Origin: Amycolatopsis nigrescens CSC17Ta-90
Lineage (GTDB): Bacteria > Actinomycetota > Actinomycetes > Mycobacteriales > Pseudonocardiaceae
Assembly: GCF_000384315.1 (NCBI RefSeq)
Contig: NZ_ARVW01000001.1
Span: forward strand, 2,303,746-2,367,745
Reading direction: 5' to 3'
DNA: 64,000 nt
In this document: one piece after another, positions 44,366 through 52,627 of the stretch
How the letters are laid out: each line of letters begins with the position of its first letter
Numbering within the stretch: position 1 is the first letter of the stretch
Program-made: the position numbers and the translations under genes
Notes under the pieces: generated by a model
Database searches by the model: none
What the model saw: the letters and a program-made list of their open reading frames with translations, nothing else
Told to the model about the DNA's origin: nothing

Positions 44366-46105
44366 ATGAGAGAGGCGATCACCCTGACCGCGAACCCGTC
44401 CGTGAACGACGAATACACCGACCCGGTCGTGCTGGAGCACAGCGAGACCGGCCCACCCCCGACCGAGACCGCGCACCCGTTGCAGGCCGGCGCGCCGGTG
44501 GAACCCGAGTCCCCCACCTTCGCCGAGTTCGGCGTCCGCCCGGAGATCGTCCGCGCGCTCGCCGACGCAGGTATCGAGCGCACCTTCGCCATCCAGGCGC
44601 TCACCCTGCCGCTGGCGATGGCGGGCGACGACCTGATCGGCCAGGCCCGTACCGGCATGGGCAAGACCCTCGGTTTCGGCGTGCCGCTGCTGCAGCGGCT
44701 GACCATCCCCGGCGACGGCACCCCGCAGGTGCTGGTCGTGGTCCCCACCCGTGAGCTGTGCGTCCAGGTGGCCAAGGACCTCGAGGGCGCCAGCAAGCAC
44801 CTCGACGTGCGCACGCTGGCGATCTACGGCGGCCGGCCCTACGAGCCGCAGATCGAGGCGCTGCGCAAGGGCGTGGACGTGGTCATCGGTACCCCCGGCC
44901 GGCTGCTCGACCTCGCCGAGCAGCAGCACCTGGTGCTCGGCAAGGTCCGCGGCCTGGTGCTGGACGAGGCCGACGAGATGCTCGACCTCGGCTTCCTACC
45001 GGACATCGAGCGCATCCTCCGGATGGTCCCCGAGCAGCGCCAGACCATGCTGTTCTCGGCCACCATGCCGGGCCCGATCATCACGCTGGCCCGCACCTTC
45101 CTGAACCAGCCGACGCACATCAGGGCCGAGGAGAACGACGCGGGCGCCATCCACGAGCGCACCACGCAGTTCGTCTACCGGGCGCACTCGATGGACAAGC
45201 CGGAGCTGATCGCCAGGACCCTGCAGGCCGAGGGCCGCGGCCTCACCATGATCTTCACCAGGACCAAGCGCACCGCGCAGAAAGTCGCCGACGAGCTCGC
45301 CGAGCGCGGGTTCGCCGCCGCTGCCGTGCACGGTGACCTCGGCCAGGGCGCCCGCGAGCAGGCGCTGCGGGCGTTCCGCGCTGGCAAGGTTGACGTGCTG
45401 GTCGCCACCGATGTCGCGGCCCGCGGCATCGACGTTGACGACGTCACGCACGTGATCAACTACCAGACCCCGGACGACGAGAAGACCTACGTGCACCGGA
45501 TCGGCCGCACCGGCCGGGCCGGCAAGACCGGGGTCGCGATCACCCTGGTCGACTGGGACGAGATGCCGCGCTGGAAGCTGATCTCCGACACGCTCGGCCT
45601 CGACCAGCCCGAGCCGGTGGAGACCTACTCCTCCTCCAAGCACCTGTTCAGCGACCTCGGCATTCCCGCGGATGCGACCGGGCGGCTGCCGCTGGCCAAG
45701 CGCACCCGCGCCGGGCTCGCCTCCGAGCCGGAGGAGAACTTCGGCGGCAAGCGCCGTGGCCGCGCGGAGCCGGCGAACACCAGCCGCAGCCGCACGCCGC
45801 GCCGCCGCACCCGTGGTGGTGCGGACAAGGCGGCCGAGATCGAAGCCGCCGACGCCGCCAAGACCGAGGGCAAGGGCGCGGAGAGCCAGTCCGGCGAAAA
45901 CGGCGGCAGGCCGCGCCGCCGCCGGACCCGTGGGGGCGGCAGCAAGCCCGCCGCGGACACCTCCGGTCCTGCCGCCTCCGGTCCGTCCGACAACGCGCGC
46001 ACCGCGGAGGCGAGCGAGAACGGTGAGCGCCCGGCTCGCCGTCGCCGCCGCCGTCGCTCCCCGGACACCTCGAACAGCTCCGATACACCCGCTTCGGCAG
46101 ACTAG
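44366..46105 (+). CDS. rhlE: DEAD-box ATP-dependent RNA helicase
   Basis: The protein has about 579 residues from ATG 44366; a GTG 35 bases on is an alternative. Motifs in order are Q-motif FAEFGVRPEIV with AIQALTLP, Walker A ARTGMGKT, PTRELCVQV, TPGRLLDL, DEAD in LVLDEADEMLD, SAT, IFTRTKRTAQ, VATDVAARGIDV and HRIGRTGRAG. The last 150 residues are disordered, with several RRRTRGG-type boxes, and probably bind RNA. It fits the actinobacterial RhlE (Rv3211) position. It likely acts in ribosome assembly or RNA turnover. The 36-base gap to the next gene suggests cotranscription. Confidence 0.9.
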   Translation: MREAITLTANPSVNDEYTDPVVLEHSETGPPPTETAHPLQAGAPVEPESPTFAEFGVRPEIVRALADAGIERTFAIQALTLPLAMAGDDLIGQARTGMGKTLGFGVPLLQRLTIPGDGTPQVLVVVPTRELCVQVAKDLEGASKHLDVRTLAIYGGRPYEPQIEALRKGVDVVIGTPGRLLDLAEQQHLVLGKVRGLVLDEADEMLDLGFLPDIERILRMVPEQRQTMLFSATMPGPIITLARTFLNQPTHIRAEENDAGAIHERTTQFVYRAHSMDKPELIARTLQAEGRGLTMIFTRTKRTAQKVADELAERGFAAAAVHGDLGQGAREQALRAFRAGKVDVLVATDVAARGIDVDDVTHVINYQTPDDEKTYVHRIGRTGRAGKTGVAITLVDWDEMPRWKLISDTLGLDQPEPVETYSSSKHLFSDLGIPADATGRLPLAKRTRAGLASEPEENFGGKRRGRAEPANTSRSRTPRRRTRGGADKAAEIEAADAAKTEGKGAESQSGENGGRPRRRRTRGGGSKPAADTSGPAASGPSDNARTAEASENGERPARRRRRRRSPDTSNSSDTPASAD

Positions 46106-46140
46106 GGGCCACTAGTACCGCCGACCCGGGAGCAGCGAAC

Positions 46141-47499
46141 GTGAGCGAGCCCGTTTCTGGAGGACGGCACCGCAGGCCTGAGGACTCCGAGCAGTCCGGC
46201 GACGCGGAGACCGCGATCGGTGTGGAGGACGTGCTGGAGGGCAGGCCGGAGACGGCCGGCCCGCCCCAGCACTCCGCCACCCGGAAGAGCAGGCCGTCTC
46301 CGTGGAACCGCGGGCGGGACCGGCTGGCCGTGCTGGTCATCGTGCTCGTCTGCGTGCTGGCCGGGGTGCTCGTCTGGGCCGGCAGCGACCACCGCGCCAC
46401 CGTTTCGGAGACCGCGGCCTCCGGTCCGGTGCCGCCGGCAGCGCCGGACGCGGTGCCCGGTTCGCTGACCGAGCTGTGGCAGGTCCCGAGCCAGGCCACC
46501 CCGGTTCCGGTGGCCGACGGCACCAGCGTGGTGACTGGCAACGGCGGCGAGGTGCTCGGCCGCGATCCGTTCACCGGCGAGCCCCGCTGGCGCTATGCCC
46601 GTGACCTGCCGCTGTGCACCGTAGGCTCGGCCTGGTCACGGGCGCTGGCGGTGTACCGCAAGGAAACCGGCTGCAGCGAGGTCACCCAGCTCGACCCCAG
46701 CACCGGCCGCCGCACCGCGCAGCGCAACGGCGACGCCGAGCTTGGTACCCGGCTGGTCAGCGACGGCTCGCACGTCACCGCCACCGGCCGGAAGCTGCTC
46801 AACACCTGGCGCGACGACCTGGTCAAGAGCATGGAGTACGGCCAGGTCCCAGCGCTGGTGAACCCGGAAAAGCAACCGCGTCCCGGCTGCACCTACGGCT
46901 CGGTCGCCGCCGCGAACGGCAAGGTGGGCGTGATCGAACGCTGCGAAGGGGACGTGACGGACCGGTTCACCGTGTTCAAGTCCACCGGGGAGAAGGAAGA
47001 CGAGCCGAAGGTCGTGTTCAGCGCGGTGCTGGCCGGGCATTCGGCGAAGCTGGTGGCGATGTCCGGCGACAGCGCCGCGATCGTGCTTCCGGAGCAGAAG
47101 CTGCTGGTGCTCTACGGCGCGGACGGCAACCAGCGGGCGGCCTACCCGCTGGACCTGCCCGCCGCGGAACTCACGCAGGACCCGCCCGGCGGGGTAGCGA
47201 CCACCTCGACCACCAAGGACGGCGTCTACTGGTTCACCGGCTCGAAAACCTTGGCACTGGCCAAATCCGACCTGACTCCGAGGTGGACGCTGGAGAGCAC
47301 GCTCGGTCCCGGGGTCATCTTCGCGAACCAGCTCGTGGTGCCGATCAAGGGCGGGCTCGCGGTGCTGGACGAGACCACCGGCGCCACGCTGCGCACGGTC
47401 GGCGTCGACCGGCACGGCTACTCCGGCCCGGTGCGGCTGGGTTCGCTGGGGCCGGTGCTGCTCGAACAGCGCGGTGACCTGCTGGCAGCACTGAAATGA
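46141..47499 (+). CDS. Membrane-anchored PQQ-like beta-propeller protein
   Basis: This 452-residue protein has a cytosolic N-terminus of about 60 residues, one transmembrane helix (LAVLVIVLVCVLAGVLVW), then an extracellular propeller with repeats such as GGEVLGRDPFTGEPRWRYA and GGLAVLDETTGATLRTVGVD. Paired cysteines (DLPLCTVG/ETGCSEV, RPGCTYG/IERCEGD) suggest disulfides. It follows the DEAD-box gene by 35 bases, as Rv3212 follows Rv3211 in M. tuberculosis as I recall. No catalytic residues are evident. A scaffold or sensor role in the envelope is only a guess. Confidence 0.83.
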   Translation: MSEPVSGGRHRRPEDSEQSGDAETAIGVEDVLEGRPETAGPPQHSATRKSRPSPWNRGRDRLAVLVIVLVCVLAGVLVWAGSDHRATVSETAASGPVPPAAPDAVPGSLTELWQVPSQATPVPVADGTSVVTGNGGEVLGRDPFTGEPRWRYARDLPLCTVGSAWSRALAVYRKETGCSEVTQLDPSTGRRTAQRNGDAELGTRLVSDGSHVTATGRKLLNTWRDDLVKSMEYGQVPALVNPEKQPRPGCTYGSVAAANGKVGVIERCEGDVTDRFTVFKSTGEKEDEPKVVFSAVLAGHSAKLVAMSGDSAAIVLPEQKLLVLYGADGNQRAAYPLDLPAAELTQDPPGGVATTSTTKDGVYWFTGSKTLALAKSDLTPRWTLESTLGPGVIFANQLVVPIKGGLAVLDETTGATLRTVGVDRHGYSGPVRLGSLGPVLLEQRGDLLAALK

Positions 47500-48374
47500 G
47501 CGGCCGTGCCCCGCTCGGCCAGCTGACCGCGCACACCGGTTCGCGGATCACCCTGGACGGCCGGTACGGCCCGATCGCCGCGCTGAGCGCGGGGGTGCCG
47601 GCGGCGGCGACCGTGCTGCTGGTGCCCGGCTACACCGGGTCCAAAGAGGACTTCACGCCAATGCTGGACGGCATCGCGGCGGCCGGTTTCCGTGCGGTGG
47701 CACTGGATCTGCCCGGGCAGCACGAGTCGGGCGGGCCGCCGGACGAGTCCGCCTACCTGCCGGCCGCGCTCGGTGAAGTGATCGCGAAGCTGATCGAATC
47801 GCTGACCGCGGACGGCCCCGTGCTGCTGCTCGGGCACTCCTACGGCGGCCTGGTGGCGCGCGGCGCGGTGCTGGCCGGGGCGCGGGTGGCCGGACTGACC
47901 CTGATGGACAGCGGGCCGCGGCACCTGCCCGACGGCGTGCGCCTGGACGCGCTGGCCCTCGGTGAGCCGATGCTGCGCGAGAACGGGCTGTCCGCCGCCT
48001 ACGCGGTGCGCGAGCGGGTCAGCGCCCAGTTCCCGGCCTGGGCGCTGCTGCCCGCCGAGCTGAAGGACTTCCTCCGCGCGCGTTTCGTCACCTCCAGCGC
48101 GCCGTCACTGCTGGGCATGGCGCACGGCCTGCGCACCGAACCCGACCTGGTCACCGAGCTGGCCGGAGCGCTCACCGCGGCGGCCATTCCCTGCCTGGTC
48201 GTCGCCGGGGAGCAGGACGACGCGTGGAGCGTGCCGGATCAGCGGGCCATGGCCGGGCGCCTCGACGCGCCGTTCGCGGCGATCCCGGACGCCGCGCACT
48301 CGCCCAACACCGAGAACCCGGCCGCGTTGCTCGCGACCTTGCTGCCAACCTGGCACGCCTGGCTCGAGAGCTGA
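47496..48374 (+). CDS. Alpha/beta hydrolase
   Basis: The 292-residue protein begins at an ATG that overlaps the previous stop (ATGA), so translation is probably coupled to the beta-propeller gene. It has VLLVPGYTGSKEDFTPML (oxyanion region), LDLPGQHESGG, nucleophile Ser in LLGHSYGGLVARGAV, Asp in VAGEQDDAWSV, and His in PDAAHSPNTENP. It belongs to the peptidase S33/esterase-like group. The substrate is unknown. Confidence 0.88.
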   Translation: MSGRAPLGQLTAHTGSRITLDGRYGPIAALSAGVPAAATVLLVPGYTGSKEDFTPMLDGIAAAGFRAVALDLPGQHESGGPPDESAYLPAALGEVIAKLIESLTADGPVLLLGHSYGGLVARGAVLAGARVAGLTLMDSGPRHLPDGVRLDALALGEPMLRENGLSAAYAVRERVSAQFPAWALLPAELKDFLRARFVTSSAPSLLGMAHGLRTEPDLVTELAGALTAAAIPCLVVAGEQDDAWSVPDQRAMAGRLDAPFAAIPDAAHSPNTENPAALLATLLPTWHAWLES

Positions 48375-48381
48375 AAGTTCT

Positions 48382-48714
48382 TCAGAGCCACCAGAAAACG
48401 AGCAGAACGGCCACCACGTCGGCGAACACCACGCCGGCCGCGACGCCGGCCGCCGTGCCGCGACGCCGGTCCACCACGCGCTGCGCGAACAGTGCGATCA
48501 CCGCAGCGACTAGATGACCGATCAGCGAGAAGGCGCCGGGCCCCGGCGCGCCGTTGAGCAGCGCGACCAGCGCCACCCCGGCCACGACCACGGCGAGCAC
48601 CAGCAGACCGGCGGCGAACGAGCCGCTGAGGCCCCGCCACCAGCGGCCCGATGGCCGCGCGTTGTGCCGTGCCGGTGAACGCACCGGTTCAAGCTCTTCC
48701 GTGTCCGGTCCCAA
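48382..48714 (-). CDS. Small membrane protein of unknown function
   Basis: The protein has 110 residues with three hydrophobic helices (about residues 33-55, 60-80 and 87-109) after a polar, Arg-rich N-terminus. No known family is recognised. It is convergent with the hydrolase gene, with 7 bases between their stops, and lies downstream of the RecB-like nuclease gene in the same direction by 31 bases. Strong hydrophobicity and consistent codon bias support it as a real gene. Confidence 0.65.
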   Translation of the reverse strand: MGPDTEELEPVRSPARHNARPSGRWWRGLSGSFAAGLLVLAVVVAGVALVALLNGAPGPGAFSLIGHLVAAVIALFAQRVVDRRRGTAAGVAAGVVFADVVAVLLVFWWL

Positions 48715-48745
48715 CGAGGATCTTTTTCCTTATCCGCAACGAGAA

Positions 48746-49612
48746 CTAGGGTGCCAGCAGGTCCCAGGGGCTGGCCGCGGGAGCGGCCTGCTGACCATCG
48801 GCGCAGCTCGGCCGGAAATCGCACCACGAGCAGCGCCTGGCGACTCGGGTGGGGAACAGCACCTGCGCGTCCCCGCCCGCGGCCAGGGTATCCGCTGCCA
48901 GCCGCAGATCCTCAGCGGTCTCCTCCGCGCGGGTGAGCTGGCGGCGCAGGCTGTCTTCGGTGTGCTCCGCGACCGCGACCGTACCGCTCGGCAGGTGGTG
49001 CAGTTCCACCTGGTGGCAGGGGGTGCGCAGGGTCTTCGCCGCGGCCACCGCGTACATCGCGAGCGCCTGCGAGCTGCGCGCCTCGTACTCGTCCGGCGGG
49101 CGGCGGCCGGTCTTGTAGTCCACGATCACCAGCTCGCCGCCGCGCTCGTCGATCCGGTCCGCCCGGCCCTCGATGATCATGGACGGGTTGGCTCGTTCGC
49201 CGGTCTGCGCGTTCACCGGCGCGGACACCCAGCGCTCCAGGCCGATCGGGTCGCTGGTGACGTCGTTGTGCTCCACGTACTCGGAAACCCAGCCCTGGGC
49301 CCGTTTGCGGTAGGTGGCGGCCTGCTCGGCGTCGGCGAACCCGGCGTCCTTCCAGTGCTCGGTGAGCAGGGTCGCGGCCCGCTGCGGGGTCCGCTTGCCG
49401 GCCGGCAGGTCGAACAGCGCCCGCAACGCGTTGTGCACCACCGCGCCGAGCGTGCTGTGCGCCCAGGGGCCGGTGCGCTTGGGCGGCGGCCGATCCAGGT
49501 ACGTCATCCGGTAGCGGCGCGGGCAGTCCTCGAAGGTGGCCAGCCTCGCCGGGCTGACCTTGGTCAGCTTGCGCGGCTGCTGTCCCCCGAAGTCGAACCC
49601 CAGCTGATCCAT
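48746..49612 (-). CDS. RecB-like PD-(D/E)XK nuclease with Fe-S cysteines
   Basis: This 288-residue protein of the Cas4/RecB exonuclease group starts at the second of two adjacent ATG codons. It shows SPARLATFEDCPRRYRMTYL (first Cys), STLGAVVHNALRALF (His of the active site), RADRIDERGGELVIVDYKTG (Asp and the catalytic DxK), QALAMYAVAA, and CSWCDFRPSCADG with three more Cys. The four cysteines fit an iron-sulfur staple. Family members process DNA ends. No cas genes are near, so a repair role is more likely than CRISPR adaptation. Confidence 0.9.
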   Translation of the reverse strand: MDQLGFDFGGQQPRKLTKVSPARLATFEDCPRRYRMTYLDRPPPKRTGPWAHSTLGAVVHNALRALFDLPAGKRTPQRAATLLTEHWKDAGFADAEQAATYRKRAQGWVSEYVEHNDVTSDPIGLERWVSAPVNAQTGERANPSMIIEGRADRIDERGGELVIVDYKTGRRPPDEYEARSSQALAMYAVAAAKTLRTPCHQVELHHLPSGTVAVAEHTEDSLRRQLTRAEETAEDLRLAADTLAAGGDAQVLFPTRVARRCSWCDFRPSCADGQQAAPAASPWDLLAP

Positions 49613-49657
49613 CACATCACCCCGGGTGACAGCCTAGTTTGAAAACCTGCACTCGCT

Positions 49658-50284
49658 TCAGGTGCCCGCGATGAAGCCGCGGACCGAGTCCGCGACCAGC
49701 TCCACCGCGATCGCAGCGAGCAGCAGACCGGCGATCTTGGCCAGCAGGGTGATTCCGCTTTCCTTGATCAGCCGGATCACCACGCCGGAGTAGCGCATGC
49801 AGGTGAAGAGCACGAAGTGCACCGCGATGATGGCCGCCGCCAGCGCAACGTAGGCGCCGATGTGCCCGTTCGCCTGGCGCACGAACACGATCGTCGCGGC
49901 GATCGCACCCGGCCCGGCGAGCAGCGGGGTCCCCAGCGGCACCAGCGCCACGTTGACGTCCTCGGCGACCTCCGGGTCGTTGCTGCCCTTGCCGGTCAGC
50001 AGGTCCAGTGCGATCAGCAGCAGGAGCAGCCCGCCGGCCCCCTGCAGGGCCGGGATGCCGATACCGAGGTAGGACAGGATCGCCTGGCCTGCCACCGCGA
50101 ACAGGGTGATCACCAGCAGCGAGACCAGCACTGCCTGCCTAGCCGCCTTGGCCCGCACCGCGGGCGACTTGCGCCCGGTCAGGCTGAGGAACACCGGCAC
50201 CGTGCCCGGCGGGTCCATGATCACGACCAGCGTGATGGTCGCTTCCATGAACAGCTTGGCGTCGAAGAAATCCTGCAGCGCCAA
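49658..50284 (-). CDS. MarC family integral membrane protein
   Basis: This 208-residue protein has six predicted transmembrane helices and the MarC motifs VVIMDPPGTVPVFLSLTG near the N-terminus and LVPLGTPLLAGPGAIAATI in the middle. The family was once linked to multiple antibiotic resistance, but no transport function is firmly established. The gene is 3 bases after the PHP-domain gene, so the two are probably cotranscribed. It starts at ATG 50284. Confidence 0.92.
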   Translation of the reverse strand: MALQDFFDAKLFMEATITLVVIMDPPGTVPVFLSLTGRKSPAVRAKAARQAVLVSLLVITLFAVAGQAILSYLGIGIPALQGAGGLLLLLIALDLLTGKGSNDPEVAEDVNVALVPLGTPLLAGPGAIAATIVFVRQANGHIGAYVALAAAIIAVHFVLFTCMRYSGVVIRLIKESGITLLAKIAGLLLAAIAVELVADSVRGFIAGT

Positions 50285-50287
50285 CGA

Positions 50288-51145
50288 TCAGCCCACCCGG
50301 ACGTTGGCGCCGGACGCCTTGCCGGCCAGCGCTTCGAACTCCTCCGGATCGGTGGTCTCGTCCCCGAGGCCGATGGTCTTGTTCGTGCCGTGGTAGTCGC
50401 TGGACCCGGTGCGCAGCAGGCCCAGCTCGCTCGCCAGCCCGCGCAGTTCGGTTCTGGCGGCCGGATCGTGCGTCGGGTGGTCGACCTCGATCCCGGTCAG
50501 CCCGTGCCCGGCCATCTTCGCGATGGTCTCCGCGGAGACGGTCCATCCGCGCGAATACGCGTACGGGTGCGCGAGCACGGTGACCCCGCCGGCCGCGGTG
50601 ATCATCTCGATCGCGGTCTCCACCGGCGTGTCCTGCCGCGCCACGTAGTAACCGCGGCCGTTGCTCAGGTACTCCGCGAAAGCCTCGTCCACGGTCTTCA
50701 CCAGCCCCGCGCGGACCAGCGCCTGCGCCAGGTGCGGGCGCCCGGCCGGGGCGTCCTCGGGCAACAGGGCGAAGATCTCGTCCGGGTCCACCGGCAGCCC
50801 GTCCGCGGCCATCCGCATCGCCATCGTGCGCAGCCGGGCCCGCCGCTCGCTGCGCAACCGCTGCTGCTCGGCGACGATCGCCGCCGAGGCCGGGTCGAAC
50901 AGGTAGGCGAGCAGGTGCACGCTGATCCCGCGACCCTGCTCGTCGGCGACGCAGGAAAGCTCCGCGCCGGGCACCAGGGTCAGCCCCGGCGGCAGCGCGT
51001 CGGTCGCCGGCCCCCAGCCGGCGGTGGTGTCGTGATCGGTGAGGGCGACGACGTCGAGTCCGGCACCGGCGGCCGCGGCCACCAGCTCGGCAGGGCTGTC
51101 CGTGCCGTCGGAGGCCGTCGAATGGGCGTGCAGGTCGATGCGCAT
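50288..51145 (-). CDS. PHP-domain phosphoesterase
   Basis: The protein has 285 residues from MRIDLHAHSTASDG; a start three codons upstream is possible. Metal ligands of the PHP site are visible: DLHAHS, LTDHDTTAG, GAELSC, VLAHPYAYSRG, and SDYHG near the C-terminus. Related proteins hydrolyse 3',5'-nucleotide bisphosphates or degrade short RNA (nucleoside bisphosphatase/RNase AM). This is the most likely activity. It is coupled to marC downstream with a 3-base gap. Confidence 0.9.
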   Translation of the reverse strand: MRIDLHAHSTASDGTDSPAELVAAAAGAGLDVVALTDHDTTAGWGPATDALPPGLTLVPGAELSCVADEQGRGISVHLLAYLFDPASAAIVAEQQRLRSERRARLRTMAMRMAADGLPVDPDEIFALLPEDAPAGRPHLAQALVRAGLVKTVDEAFAEYLSNGRGYYVARQDTPVETAIEMITAAGGVTVLAHPYAYSRGWTVSAETIAKMAGHGLTGIEVDHPTHDPAARTELRGLASELGLLRTGSSDYHGTNKTIGLGDETTDPEEFEALAGKASGANVRVG

Positions 51146-51296
51146 CGGGCCCATTCTGTCCTACCACGAAGGGCCCGTCACGGCCGGTATGACCTGGTCA
51201 GCCGAACTGTGCCAGGACTCTCAGCGTACGTTTGAGAACTCGCACCGCGATCTCCTGGGATGGACATCGGGAGAACGACTCGGCTTTCGCTGTCCG

Positions 51297-51857
51297 TCAG
51301 CCGACCATCTTCTTGCCGCGCGCCGCGCGCTGCGCCTTGATCATCGAGAACCGCTCGGCCTGCTTCTGCTTGTCGCCGAAGACGAGCTCAGAGATCGTGT
51401 CGTAGAACTCCTCCGGCTGCGGCAGGTACTCGATCTTGTTCAGCGCCTGGATCTGACCGGCGGACTCCACCACCATCGTGCCGTACCCGAGCATCCGGCC
51501 GGTGGCCGTGCGCTGGTAGGTGAGGTCGGTGACCTTGCTGATGGGCATCATCAGCACCTTGGTGGTGAACACCCCGGTGGTCATCACGAAGCGCTTGTCG
51601 GTCACCACCAGTCGCTCGACCCACCACTCCATCACGATGTACGCGAAGCGGAGCACGATCAGCAGCGCGGCGTACCAGAGGATGTTCTGCACCACCCACA
51701 ACGAGGGCGGGAGCAGGTACGAGACCATCACGCAGACCGCGATCAGCGCGGCGGACTCGAAGCTGTCCCACAGCAGATACGCCCAGTGGCGGCGGATCCG
51801 GATGACCCGCCGCTCGGTGTCGAGCAGATACTCGTCTGGGTCGCGGGGTGCGAACAT
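51297..51857 (-). CDS. PH domain-containing membrane protein (bPH2/DUF304)
   Basis: This 186-residue protein has an N-terminal FAPRDPDEYLLDTERRVIRIRRHW, two transmembrane helices (about residues 33-75), then a bacterial PH domain: WVERLVVTDKRFVMTTGVFTTKVLMMPISKVTDLTY (in parts) and TMVVESAGQIQALNKIEYLPQP. The basic tail KAQRAARGKKMVG is likely cytosolic. Proteins of this kind are common in actinobacteria; their role is unknown. The 53-residue membrane protein gene lies 15 bases upstream in the same direction, so they may be cotranscribed. Confidence 0.87.
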   Translation of the reverse strand: MFAPRDPDEYLLDTERRVIRIRRHWAYLLWDSFESAALIAVCVMVSYLLPPSLWVVQNILWYAALLIVLRFAYIVMEWWVERLVVTDKRFVMTTGVFTTKVLMMPISKVTDLTYQRTATGRMLGYGTMVVESAGQIQALNKIEYLPQPEEFYDTISELVFGDKQKQAERFSMIKAQRAARGKKMVG

Positions 51858-51872
51858 GTGTTAGGCGTCGGC

Positions 51873-52034
51873 TCAGCTGAACACGTTGCTGACGAACGTG
51901 ATCACGGACTCGGCCGCGTCGCGGAGGAAGCCGACGATGTTGCCGACGAGACCTGCGGCGCTCCCTGGCTGGGCGATCACGAAGAACAAAACCAACGCGA
52001 TACCCGCGAACGTGGCAATCTTTTTGACGTTCAC
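51873..52034 (-). CDS. Small (53-residue) membrane protein
   Basis: A GTG-started frame encodes MNVKKIATFAGIALVLF, then FVIAQPGSAAGLVGNIVGF, ending TFVSNVFS. It has a Lys pair followed by a hydrophobic helix (residues 7-22), which could be a signal or anchor. A second amphipathic segment (28-50) follows. Codon use fits the genome and the frame fills the gap between the PH-domain gene and an upstream promoter region. Similar short proteins occur beside PH-domain genes in related actinomycetes as far as I recall. The function is unknown. Confidence 0.68.
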   Translation of the reverse strand: MNVKKIATFAGIALVLFFVIAQPGSAAGLVGNIVGFLRDAAESVITFVSNVFS

Positions 52035-52216
52035 AGCGATCAATCCCGTCTCTTACGTGGGCACCGGTCTAGCAAGGTCACCAGTTACGTTGTACCGCAC
52101 TGCGCACCGTTGCGGGAGGAATGTCCCGCGCTTGGGTCAGTGTCCAGCTGAGATGGTACCGCACGGCTACTCTCCGTGTATATCTCGGTGATCAACCTGC
52201 CGGTTACGCTCGGCGA

Positions 52217-52627
52217 ATGGGACGGACCACGCGAATTCCGGTGCGCTGCGTCGGCGGCATAGCGCATGACCAGCACGGCAGCCTGCTGCTCATCAGGCGG
52301 GCGAACGATCCCGGCCGGGGCCTGTGGTCACTCCCTGGTGGACGGGTGGAAGAGGGTGAATCGGACATCGAGGCGGTAATCCGGGAAATGGCCGAGGAAA
52401 CGGGCCTGATAGTGATCCCGGGTACACTTGCCGGCACGGTCGTCCGCGGACCGTATGAAATTCACGACTACCGGTGCACCGTACGTGGCGGAGAGTTACG
52501 TGCAGGTGACGACGCGGCAGCGGCCCGCTGGGTGGACGCGGCCGAATATGCCGCGCTGGACCGCGACGGCCGGCTCGTCACCGGGCTCACCGACTGCTTG
52601 GCCGGCTGGCGCCTGCTGCCCGGCTAG
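52217..52627 (+). CDS. Nudix hydrolase
   Basis: The protein has 136 residues from MGRTTRIPVRCVGG; an upstream extension to 52121 is poorly supported. The Nudix box fits the consensus GX5EX7REUXEEXGU: it begins GRVEEGESDIEA and ends REMAEETGL. It should hydrolyse a nucleoside diphosphate linked to another group; the substrate is not evident. Its stop codon shares the bases CTAG with the stop of the convergent acyl-CoA synthetase gene. Confidence 0.92.
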   Translation: MGRTTRIPVRCVGGIAHDQHGSLLLIRRANDPGRGLWSLPGGRVEEGESDIEAVIREMAEETGLIVIPGTLAGTVVRGPYEIHDYRCTVRGGELRAGDDAAAARWVDAAEYAALDRDGRLVTGLTDCLAGWRLLPG

